Below, piece by piece: positions 22,401 to 31,299 of a stretch of DNA of 64,000 nucleotides. The notes below the pieces were generated by a model, which worked only from the letters and a program-made list of their open reading frames with translations, was not told the DNA's origin and ran no database searches. The translations under genes and the position numbers were made by a program. This DNA comes from Telmatactis stephensoni (Eukaryota; Cnidaria; Anthozoa; Actiniaria; Isophelliidae): positions 620,001-684,000 of the forward strand of contig JALIZF010001818.1 in NCBI GenBank assembly GCA_029948255.1, given 5' to 3'. Positions within the stretch are counted from its first letter, which is position 1, and each line of letters starts with the position of its first letter.

Positions 22401-24297
22401 CTGATGCACAGGAAAATTGAAAATATATTTGTGAAAACATTTCAACCAATCCGAAGGCATGTAAAAATTTTGTGATATGAAATTTTTCATCTGTATATGA
22501 GTACTGTAGTCACACACTGTTCTCAAGTAATCAGGCTAGAGCACATAATATACCAATTGAAGGGTTCCATGTGAAAACAGCCCAAATGACTTTTTTGATC
22601 ATCTTTTTTCAATGCTATAAAATGGTATAATTAACCTTCCTATGTTGAAAAATCAATTTCTGGACATCCATCAAAAAGTCGGGTCATTTTAACAGGAAAC
22701 CCTAGTTCAATTACAGTAGATAAAAAACAATAGTGCAGATTTTGTATGAGACAGTGTGAAAAGGCCACGGCACGGTCGCAGCACGGTTACGGCAGAATTT
22801 TCAAATGTTTTGATAGGAAACACAGCATTGACACAGTCATGGCACGGTGCGGTCCTTTTCACACTCATATGAAAATTGCACTATACCTTGAGTATTATCT
22901 CCATATTCATGTACGTGAAAGCCATGTTGTCCCTCGGTAAGTCCTGTGACTTCTCCAGTTATTTTTAAAGGCCCATCAGGTTCCTGCATAATGTTTATTA
23001 TTCATTTAATTAATGATTTGTTATTAGGTAGCACAAGGACCCCTAGCTACTTTGTGTGAATCAACCCTATTAGAAACTGGATTGAAGTCTTTTTCACTAT
23101 AGGCAGGCCAAATATGACGTCATAATTTATGCATAAATAAAAATTCCAACCAATATGTAATCAGGCACCAAAAATGAGAAAAGCTATTGCTCTTAAGGCG
23201 CAGTTACACGATGCAATTTTTCTTGCAACTTGCAATGCAATACTGACAAAAGCAGAGCATTGCAAGTTGCTGGCAAGATGTCAGACACTCGCAATTCTCT
23301 TTGCAACTTGCTACGCAACTCTTTCTTGACCTTTGAAAAACCAGATATGTCTGTGGTTACTACATTCTGATCAGTCATTTGCAACAGGGATTGCATTGCA
23401 GGTTGCTGGATAGATGTTACACGCTGCAACTTGCTTCGCAACGTTGCAAAAAGTAGAAGCGTGCTCAACTTTTTCTGCGACTTGCAACGTTGCATTGCAA
23501 GTTGCAGAGAAGGATGTTACACGCGTAATCTCTTCTGCAGCTTGCAACGCAACGGCGTTGCATTGCAAGTAAGTTGCAAGAAAAATTGCACCATGTAACA
23601 GCATCTTTAGTAATATCTGAAAATTTGAGTGCAATATTGCTCATATAGTTTTTAAAATATTAGCATTTTAATTTTAAAATTTTTACCGCTAATGTATATG
23701 GTTGGTTGGCACTTTTGCCAAAAGCTAATTTCTCAAAAACTATTGAAGCGATTGCTCTTGGAATTTCTGGTATTACTAAGAGCAATGCCTTCTTCTTATT
23801 TCTAGAGTCTGTTTGTCTATAGCTTGAAATTTGATGTTATGTAAATAAGGCAAAACGTAAACAATGCATTCTCCTATTGAAATCGGAAATAGTCCTTAAA
23901 GTACATTGTACAACCTGTAAAAAATTAATTACAATTCACAGAGTCAGAGAGAAGTACATTTCCGGAATCAATCAATTTCAATAATCACTAATAAAAGTTT
24001 ATCAGTTTCCAAGCAACTCAAAGAGACTCAAAGCTCATGCAAAACTTAGTTGAAATTTCTTGAAATTTGTTGAAAGCACCAAAAAAATATTCTTTTATGA
24101 ACTCTCATTACGTTCAAGCTGGCAGATTTTCAGAGCTCTCCGATTCGATTATATTTGTGTAGCAAAAATATAGACACACCGCTTCCTTGACAACAAGATC
24201 CTACAAAACCGACTTTCGACTATTTTCCACTTACCTCTTGTGAAAAGTATATCGTCCCTTGTACACTACCAGTAAGACAACAAACTGCTTTAATCAT
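19420..24297 (-). CDS. SOD1: Cu/Zn superoxide dismutase, copy A (five exons, complete)
   Basis: Minus-strand exons 24235-24297 (ATG), 22887-22983, 21669-21738, 20644-20761 and 19420-19527 (stop) give 151 residues. The enzyme converts superoxide to oxygen and hydrogen peroxide. All metal ligands are present: HVH in [11 protein letters not shown], His in GAHFNP, His in KDHGAP, His and Asp in RHIGDLG, and the copper His in [11 protein letters not shown]. The structural cysteines (GCVSAG, LACGV) and the active-site Arg (KRLACGV) are intact. There is no signal peptide, so it is a cytosolic SOD1 type. Intron phases 0,1,2,0 match copy B. A MITE begins only about 3 bases inside intron 2, and intron 3 holds a 275-bp foldback. 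The N-terminus ([10 protein letters not shown]) lacks the Ala-Thr start of vertebrate SOD1. Confidence 0.96.
20442..20589. mobile_element. Foldback element in SOD1 copy A intron 4
   Basis: GGTGGTAGTCTCCTTCGCAG and CTGCGAAGGAGACTACCAT are inverted ends; TTATTAGTCTAGC and CATTCCCCTGCAGTCCACTC also have right-arm partners. The centre is CAGCCAGCCAGCTGGC. About 148 bp, ending 55 bases from exon 4. Confidence 0.85.
20836..21110. mobile_element. Foldback element in SOD1 copy A intron 3
   Basis: ATAGCTATTTCAAAAAAGGTT (left) is inverted as ACCTTTTTTGAAATAGCTAT (right), followed inward by AGGGCAAA / TTTGCCCT and GAATGGCAATCGGTGATTGG / CCAATCGCCGATTGCCATTC. The word AATCGGCGATTGG recurs. No ORF. Confidence 0.85.
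21836..22218. mobile_element. TTACACG-group foldback element D (word GTGATTTTA), left border approximate
   Basis: Left GCTGTTTACCCAGGCGATTA and right TAATCGCCTGTGTAAACCAG pair. The inner CACACATGTGAAAAGCCAGC and AAATCACTGGCTGTTCACAC pair, and GTGATTTT / AAAATCAC recurs. The left target flank is unclear. It lies in SOD1 copy A intron 2. Confidence 0.65.
22250..22550. repeat. Degenerate copy of the macoilin-intron repeat family
   Basis: AAAATGTGGTGAGAACAAAAA, TCTAATAGAGTACAG, ACATTTCAACCAATCCGA and ATATACCAATT occur in the same order as in the three copies at 45282-45609, 45611-45900 and 46427-46758, with many substitutions. In SOD1 copy A intron 2. Confidence 0.65.
22555..22712. mobile_element. 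AATTGAAGGGTT-family MITE copy 1
   Basis: AATTGAAGGGTTCC at the left and CCTAGTTCAATT at the right, with inner TGACTTTTTTGAT / ATCAAAAAGTC pairing. A second, similar copy is at 41345-41517 in macoilin intron 4. About 158 bp. Confidence 0.8.
22732..22884. mobile_element. CACGGCACGG-family MITE copy 4, abutting an SOD1 splice donor
   Basis: Left TAGTGCAGATTTTGTATGAG and right CTCATATGAAAATTGCACTA are inverted ends with TA borders. The body holds GGCACGGTCGCAGCACGG. Its right end lies about 2 bases from exon 2 of SOD1 copy A, so on the minus strand the donor reads CAAG|GTATAGTGC, with everything after about +2 coming from the element. Confidence 0.85.
23196..23606. mobile_element. TTACACG-group foldback element E (word GCAACTTGC)
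   Basis: TTA flanks. Left AGGCGCAGTTACACGATGC and right GCACCATGTAACAGCATCT pair. GCAACTTGC / TTGCAACG words recur more than ten times, with internal GTTACACGCTGC and GTTACACGCG. The centre has AAAAAGTAGAAGCGTGCTC. It lies in SOD1 copy A intron 1; minus-strand frames through it are repeat artefacts. Confidence 0.85.
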
Positions 24298-25169
24298 TTT
24301 CTATAAATGTACCTTATAAGAAAGAAACGCTCTAAACTTTCAATACAACTAAACTTTACATGACCGAACAAACATGGAGGCTTCGGACTCAAGCGCTCAG
24401 TGGAAGCGCGCGAATACTTACACAGGGAGCCCAATACTTGAATGAAATAATATGTTTTCCAAGATAGGATGGAAACAATGCTAATTGTAGCAGTTTTATT
24501 AAGAGATGGAAAACTTGCATATACATCAATGCATATCTTTCCCAAGATACAGTTGAGTGAATATAAAACCTGACTTGTCCCCAGTCGTCTCGAAAAACAA
24601 AGGCAGGGACTTGTACTAGATAGAACAGGGCTGCCAGGGGATTTGCGAGTTTTAGGGGACGATTGGGGACGAGTCAGATAAAAAACAGCTCTATTGACAA
24701 TTATTCTTCATATCCCAGGGGGATGGGGAGGCCATCCCAGGTGTTTTTCCACCTACACTCTCAACCCTATATACCCTTCGATATATTAAATTTCAGCAAA
24801 AACAGTACCCCCTTTGATATACCCTTATAAAAGGTACCCTTAATGAATGGTAAGTTTTTGCAACTCTTTTTACTTTGCTATACCTCTGGCCTCAAAAAGT
24901 GATATGGATGGAGCATCCCTGTATATCAAATATATGGGTGTTATCCCCCCCCCCCCCCTCCCCCCTCCAATTATATTGATCATATATATGAACTGCTCTT
25001 GGTTTCTGGTATTCCTCACAGTGTTCTTGCAAAGAAACCAAGAAGCAGAGGTAAATGGATAGTTTGGAGGCAATAAACAATTACACTATTAACACAACAA
25101 AGTTTATTTTAGTCATTGATTATTCCAAGTTGAACTTGCACGAACACTTATCATTTTATAGTCCAGTTC

Positions 25170-25310
25170 CGAGATATGCTTCACCTGCCACATACAAAGG
25201 ATTTAGAACAAGGCTTCGTGCTAAAACTTTTGTCTTGTTATGAATGACTGAGCATAAAGCACGTAGCCTCATCTTGATACTTTTGTATGTGGCAAGTGAA
25301 GTGTATCTTG
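25170..25310. mobile_element. Foldback element between the SOD1 copies
   Basis: GAGATATGCTTCACCTGCCA and TGGCAAGTGAAGTGTATCTT are inverted ends; CATACAAAGG / TTTTGTATG and GGCTTCGTGCT / AGCACGTAGCC pair inside. It occupies the 1.1-kb spacer between the copy A start and the copy B stop. Confidence 0.8.
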
Positions 25311-25408
25311 TAAGTCGGCTAAACATCACAATTATGAACACAACTTCAAGTACAGATTGACGCTGATTTGCATGTCTTTGACTTCACATTAAACTTGGCT
25401 ATGCAGAG

Positions 25409-28400
25409 TTACTTAGCAATTCCAATGACACCACAAGCAAGACGACCACCTGCATGTCCAGTAGTCTTGCTGTCTGGAAAACCCCCTTGTCCAAGGTCAT
25501 CTTCATCAGCATGAACCTGGCATGAAAGATAAAATATTAGGAGTCTTTATTAAAAATTACGTCCATTTGATCATACTTCACATAATTATTAGGTGCAATA
25601 ATTATAAAACTGCTAAAATTTACTTCGATTATCTTACCACTACAGATCGTCCAATCACAGAATTCACTCCCAAAAGTGTGACTTGCGAATCAGTTATGTC
25701 CACTTTGGCACATCCATGGTTATCAGCTACAATGTTGCCAAGGTCTCCAACATGTCTGTGGAGTACAAATAGAATTTTTTCCACTTTCTGAAGACTGCAA
25801 TTAAGACTACTAAAGAGGTGGGTTTTAAAACAATCTCTGACAGATATGAGAAAAGCAGTTAAGGACGGAAGCCACAATTTCCAGCATGCACTGTGTTCTG
25901 CGCACTTGACTCAAATGTTAACAAATGCGCACATAACATATCACACAAATTTGAATAACAAACATTTTTTGCATTAAAACCATGGTGAAAACAAACAAGT
26001 TTGATAACTTTTGGAAAAGAATAATCTGATGATTTTGAGAAGAAAAATACATGGTAAAATTGGCTCTTTTTGTGACCGGAAATAAAGAATGGTGTTTGGC
26101 CACCAACCATCTTGGAAATGTCCAAAGATGCATTATGTATTCCTTGCTACTCTCTAGGGAGGGGGAAGTGTTTTTTTATGGTTATTCTGGCAAATTCTAA
26201 TGAGATTTCACACATTTTTCAGCAAATAACTTTTTAAATCCCATGGATACCCAATAATTTTATTTTCTCATTATCTCCGTTAAATGCATGGTTTTTTCCA
26301 TATTTTCTATTTTATCATTGAATCAAAAACCTATTAAATTAAGTCAACAAGAAAAATGTAGAGAAATTGAATATTTAAAATTAGGTCTCAATTAGTGACC
26401 GAAGCATATTCATATATAGGCAAAAAGTTTTTCAACCGACCTCATCATCATGCAGCTGATGATAGCAACAGTAATTGTTGGTGTGAATTTTTAACAAGCA
26501 TAAAAGAACATTTACCTATCTTTATCACATGGACCTCCATGATCTTTGCCAAATGGATTAAAGTGACCACCAGCACTTGTACAACCTGAAATAATATAAT
26601 AAAAATAAAATTACTTTTGGAAACAGAATATTCCACTTTTTCACCATATTCTGAGTAAATAAATTCTTTGTAAGACAAAGTTTTCTGTACAATCACTGCT
26701 TAAAAGCTACATGAATTCTAGAGGTCAAAACAGGGATTTTCTATAGCTTTAATAATTAATTCATCTGAAATACAGATATAGGATAAAACACTTTCCAAAA
26801 CTAATGGAATCTCACAGACTGGCCTGACTTGCCAACACTTATATGTGACTGTCAGGAAAAATCTGGGACACTGTAAATTAAGAATTGTCGTACAGATCTA
26901 CAAACTTTTCCATTGATACTAGTAAGTCTTTCCACTTGATTTGGTCATTCAACTATCTCATGAATTGTTAAAAAGAATAATTTAAATGAAGATTAAAACT
27001 ATATTTTAAACCATCAAAAAGTTTGTACATCTGTACCTCTATATTCTATGACAATAGATGCTTTGCACCATCATGTGATGGCAGCTATGACAGGAGGCAC
27101 AACAACAGAGTCTTTTCCCCCTAGGAAACTGAATTCTTTCTCGTGTAAACCAGATTAGTCCAGACTCTATTGTTCCTGCCTCCTGTCATGGCTGCCATCA
27201 CATGATGCCATGCAAAGCCTCTATACCATACCACCAGTATAGTCTCCAAATTCATGAATATGGAAGCCATGGTTTCCTGGTGTAAGCCCAGTTACTTCTC
27301 CAGTGACTTTACACTTATCACCCTGCATATATGAATATATTCATGCTGTTAATTCTTATAAACACATTCACGATAGATTAGAGAGATAGTCACTGTAAAG
27401 AGGAAGTATTTGTAAGGTAGTCATTGTAGAGAAGTGGGCACCATAGAGAGAGTCGTTATTGTAGAGAGGTAGACACTGTAAAGAGGTTGGTCATAATGTA
27501 CAAAGATGCCCATTGTACAGAACAGCAGTCATTGTAGAGAGATGATCATTGTAGGGAGGTGGTCTGATTGTACAGATCGAGGTGGTCACTGTACAGAGGT
27601 GGTCATTTTATAGAGATGGTCATTGTACAGAGGTGGTAATTGTACAGAGATGGTCATTGTACAGAGGTGGTCATTGTACAGAGGTGGTCATTGTACAGAG
27701 GTGGTCATTGTACAGAGATGGTCATTGTACAGAGGTGATCATTGTACAGAGGTGGTCATTGTACAGAGATGGTCATTGTACAGAGGTGGTCATTGTACAG
27801 AGATGGTCATTGTACAGAGGTGGTCACTGTACAGAGGTGGTAATTGTACAGAGGTAAAGGGGTAACCATTGTAGAAGGGGACTAGTCACTTTTCATAGAG
27901 AGGACAACCCAAGACAAGATCAGGGTTAGTGGGTGGGGCAAATGATAGATTAGAAATGATCCACAAGGGAGTCTTGATTTGCAGTGATGAGCATGCAAAT
28001 AAAGAAATATCAAGCTGCTATCAGATCCTCAATCTACTTATCTACCAAGAGACGAGACAGCTAGCCAGCAAAGGTCAAGTAGCAAGCAATGGCTCAAGTT
28101 TGACTTTGCCTTAATCACCCTCCCTAATTTACATCTAGCCCCAACAAATTACCTAGTGACTTTAGTTTATGGTCACTGTAGCAGTTGTTACAATCTAATT
28201 GATTTCAGTATCAATAAATCGATCATTTTGTCCTTCAAACCTTTTTCAGGTGTCGAGATATTTGCAAACAGAACATGGGAAACAAGTTCCAGTTTTAAAT
28301 TCTCAGCGCACAAAGATAACAATTTTAAGATTACAGTAAGCTTAAATGTACAAACTTTTGTACAGTATGTCAAAAAAAATACGATATTGTAATACGATTT

Positions 28401-28727
28401 GTAAGCTAAAATTCGCAAATCCAAAATCACTGACCGCAACGTCATTTCATTCTTAAGAAAAAACGATACGTGTTTTACCAACATTACATTTACGATTTTC
28501 GGAAAGAACACTTGATAAATGTGCTGAAATTAAAGGTGACAAATTCGAACGAGTGATCAAGAATGACATTGCATAAAGCGTGCAGTCGACACTTTGACTA
28601 TGACAGTTGCTTGCGTGCGAAGATAAGATAACTTTATATATGCATCGAGATTATGTACCTCTTGTTCAAAATTGATTGTACCCTTCACTGTTCCCTCTAG
28701 AACGCATACACCTTTGGCAGTAGACAT
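25409..28727 (-). CDS. SOD1: Cu/Zn superoxide dismutase, copy B (five exons, complete)
   Basis: Minus-strand exons 28659-28727 (ATG), 27232-27322, 26516-26585, 25638-25755 and 25409-25516 (stop) give 151 residues. Ligands are all present: HIH in [30 protein letters not shown], and [11 protein letters not shown]. The disulfide cysteines (GCTSAG, LACGV) and the active-site Arg (GRLACGV) are intact, so it should be active. Start [12 protein letters not shown] is closer to vertebrate SOD1 than copy A. Exon lengths differ from copy A only in exons 1 and 2 and the phases are identical, showing descent from one duplicated gene; exon 4 is only about half identical, so the duplication looks old. Intron 1 carries a 17-bp minisatellite, and a foldback element starts about 9 bases into intron 2. 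Confidence 0.96.
27057..27222. mobile_element. Foldback element beside the SOD1 copy B exon 2 donor
   Basis: GCTTTGCACCATCATGTGATG and CATCACATGATGCCATGCAAAG are inverted ends; GACAGGAGGCACAACAA and TTGTTCCTGCCTCCTGTC pair inside. Its right end is about 9 bases from exon 2 of copy B. No ORF. Confidence 0.85.
27410..27870. repeat. 17-bp minisatellite in SOD1 copy B intron 1
   Basis: Core unit CATTGTACAGAGGTGGT, roughly 16 well-preserved copies from 27580 to 27860, with more degenerate copies to the left (TGTAGAGAGGT variants). Open frames across it are a by-product of a stop-free 17-base unit. Confidence 0.95.
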
Positions 28728-29000
28728 TTTCAGCAGAATTCGAATGTTTCGCTGCAAACTTTTGAAATCGTGCTACACAGTCTGTGCCTTGCTTTCAATG
28801 CAGTGAAAGAAGTGGATGATGGGTAATGGAATTTTACTTCATGTGAGACAGCACTTTGTTTCTCTTTGGTACATATTTCCATTGACTGCTTGTCCTTACA
28901 CCGAGTTATCCAGGAAATACTCTTGCGAGAAATATATTTACTGAGGACAAAAATGGCCCTATAATTGATCAAAGTATAAAATGCAAGTACTAGTACTCAT

Positions 29001-29350
29001 GCCACAGGCAGCCCAGGCTCATTTTCTGTGGCTAAGAGACAAGTAGCAAAGTTTATAAATATCTCATGAATTTACTAATAAATGTCCACAAACCTTACTG
29101 AATACGTCCCCCATGAAGTGATTTATGCCGTTATTTTGCCTTTTCTTGTTATACCTCCTCCCCCCTCACCTACTAAAGAAACGTGGGGGGAGGGGGTATA
29201 TCAAGAAAAGGCGAAATAACAGCATAAATCGCTTCATGAGGGACGTACGTATTTAAGGTTTGTGGACATTTATTAGTAAATTCATGAGATATTTATAAAC
29301 TTTTCTACTTGTCTCTTAGCCACAGAAAATGAGCCTGCGCTGCCTGTGCT
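29001..29350. mobile_element. Large foldback element upstream of SOD1 copy B
   Basis: Arms of about 170 bases: GGCTCATTTTCTGTGGCTAAG / CTTAGCCACAGAAAATGAGC, TATAAATATCTCATGAATTT / AAATTCATGAGATATTTATA, GTCCACAAACCTTA / TTAAGGTTTGTGGAC. The centre is a C-run facing a G-run. The arms are nearly identical, which suggests recent insertion. It starts about 270 bases upstream of the SOD1 copy B ATG. Confidence 0.85.
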
Positions 29351-29855
29351 CATGCAAGTGTTGACACGGACCAGAGAAAGAAAATGGTTGGAAGGAGTAC
29401 GTAAAGCCTAGGGTGATGCGGGGAGGGGAAAAGGCTCGGAAATTTGCTCCAAAGGAAAAAAATTAATGGGAAACCCTACATGGTCCTACGTAACGCCCTC
29501 TTCTGATTGGTTTGCTGGGTTTTGGTGAACAAACAAATTTTGGAAGATTTGAAAGTCCCGCGCTTCGGATTTTGCATGAAAATGTTTGATTTTATAGGTC
29601 TTATAGTAGTTTCGCTGTATTTCTTCTTACTACGTACACAAGAGGTAATATCCGATAATAATCAAAACATGGCCGATAATTCAAGCTTTATTGACATAAG
29701 AATTGCAACACAAATAAGAAAGTTGTAGACACCCTTAGATCCTTCAACATGGGATAGATTGCCGTGTATTTTAATTGTTGAAACAAAAGCAGCCGACAAT
29801 TTTAATGGGCATCGAAAGATTATAAGTCAATACGTCAGTCTTCATTTTACTTTTA

Positions 29856-30145
29856 AGGCCCGATAATACGAGCAACAAATAATTGTGCAACTCTGTCGCA
29901 CAACATTGTTTCGTTACAAGTTGAAGAGTACGTAAATGTTGCTGGTATCACCACCCTGCGCGCGCAACAAATTTTCTAATTTGTTGTAGAAAGTAGACGT
30001 GCTTCTACTTCGTGCAACAAAGAAAATTTGTTGCGCGCGGAGTGGTAATACGATCGAGCAACTACATTTGCTCTGCAACTTAATTGCAACGCAACAATGT
30101 TGCGCGACAAGTTGCACGATTTTGTTGCTCGTAATTACCGGGCCT
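29856..30145. mobile_element. TTACACG-group foldback element F (word GCAACAAATT)
   Basis: TTA left flank, decayed TTC right flank. Left AGGCCCGATAATACGAGCAA and right TTGCTCGTAATTACCGGGCC pair. GCAACAAA / TTTGTTGC recurs. The centre AGTAGACGTGCTTCTACTT is a small hairpin shared with other members. Confidence 0.8.
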
Positions 30146-30291
30146 TTCAGGAGCAAATTTTGATTGCTGTAGGAGCAAAAAACCTACAGAAAAAATTCAA
30201 AAACTATTAAGTCAGAATACTGAAGTTCCGAATTAAAGCTGATATAGATGTTTTGGTTAATTTTCTTTTCTTTTTGTGTATCAGTGGTAAT

Positions 30292-30339
30292 GTATCAGAA
30301 ACTCATAAGGGGTTGAAAATTCCCTTATGAGTTTCTGAT
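30292..30339. repeat. Short perfect hairpin
   Basis: ATCAGAAACTCATAAGGG and CCCTTATGAGTTTCTGAT are exact complements around an 8-10-base loop. It could act as a transcriptional hairpin, but no gene ends here. Confidence 0.85.
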
Positions 30340-30553
30340 CAATGTATGATTATTAATATATGATACCAAAAAAAATCGAAAGTGAACCGACCGCTAATTT
30401 CGAACCCTGGGAGGGGACTGAGAGACCATTCTCGTCCCCAGACCCCAGAAAATACGTATACTAGGTATTTTCTGCGAGAATGCGCAGTAAGAAAAATCGG
30501 CTCTGGAGAAGAGATTGCTGAGAGACATGTTAGCGGCAGCTGTTAAAACAATC

Positions 30554-30743
30554 AATAGGCCATTTGCATGATGGCGTCATATTCTACAACTACCAGAATG
30601 CTTTGCCCACTTTCTTTTGTAAAATAATTAGTGCCAATTGTTTTGCTATTCTCAGGAGGGAATAAAAATCTGAATAAGAAAGAAAATTCGTAGAGCATTC
30701 TGGTAGTTGTAGTAAAATGACGCCATCGTGCAAATAGCCTATT
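30554..30743. mobile_element. Foldback element
   Basis: AATAGGCCATTTGCATGATG and CATCGTGCAAATAGCCTATT are inverted ends, continuing as CTACAACTACCAGAATGCT / AGCATTCTGGTAGTTGTAG. About 190 bp, no ORF. Confidence 0.85.
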
Positions 30744-30936
30744 ACAACCTGTCATATCTCAATATTCCAAGTGTAAATACAATTAAGCCTTCGCATTTGT
30801 AATTCAAAAACTGTATTTCATTTTTATTCATTTGTTTCTTTTACGTACATGACTTGAAACAGACACGTTGCAAGGCCTAGCCTCTTGTGCAGGCGCTGTG
30901 TGCCGCTTCCGGTTTCTTTCTGCATTACTACAATAA

Positions 30937-31259
30937 TGGACCTTAATTTCCGGAGTTTCCCAGAATTCATTACGATTCAGCGCGCGCAAGCAAGGTCAGG
31001 GTAAAAAATATTTAGAAATGATAGCATTCATCGGTAATTCTTGAATTTATACAAGAAAAACGTTGGTTATGTAATTTTAGAAGTAGTAGAAACGTTAGAA
31101 ATTTTTCTTGTAGCCCTTCTTATGTACTTTTATCGCCATTGAATTTGAAGGTACTACACTCGTTTTCTGCTGAATTGCTTGCTTTAAGATTTTTTCACCC
31201 TGACCTCGCTTTCGCGCCCTGAATCGTAAAGAATTCTGGGAAACTCCGGAAAGGTCCAT
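30937..31259. mobile_element. Foldback element downstream of the lysine-rich gene
   Basis: ATGGACCTTAATTTCCGGAG and CTCCGGAAAGGTCCAT are inverted ends; TTTCCCAGAATTCATTACGA / CGTAAAGAATTCTGGGAAA and CAAGGTCAGGGT / ACCCTGACCTCG continue the arms. It ends 41 bases from the stop codon of the next gene. Confidence 0.85.
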
Positions 31260-31299
31260 CAGACAGACAATGTGTTCCCAATGAAAATGTTATTTATCA

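Noticed and set aside
23193..23634. Minus-strand frames of 87-100 residues with repeated ATCNA words
   Set aside because: Translation of element E repeats (TTGCATTGCAAGTTGC-type words).
27582..27865. Two long overlapping plus-strand frames encoding [16 protein letters not shown] repeats
   Set aside because: They are frames of the 17-bp minisatellite in SOD1 copy B intron 1; a stop-free unit of 17 bases stays open in all phases.
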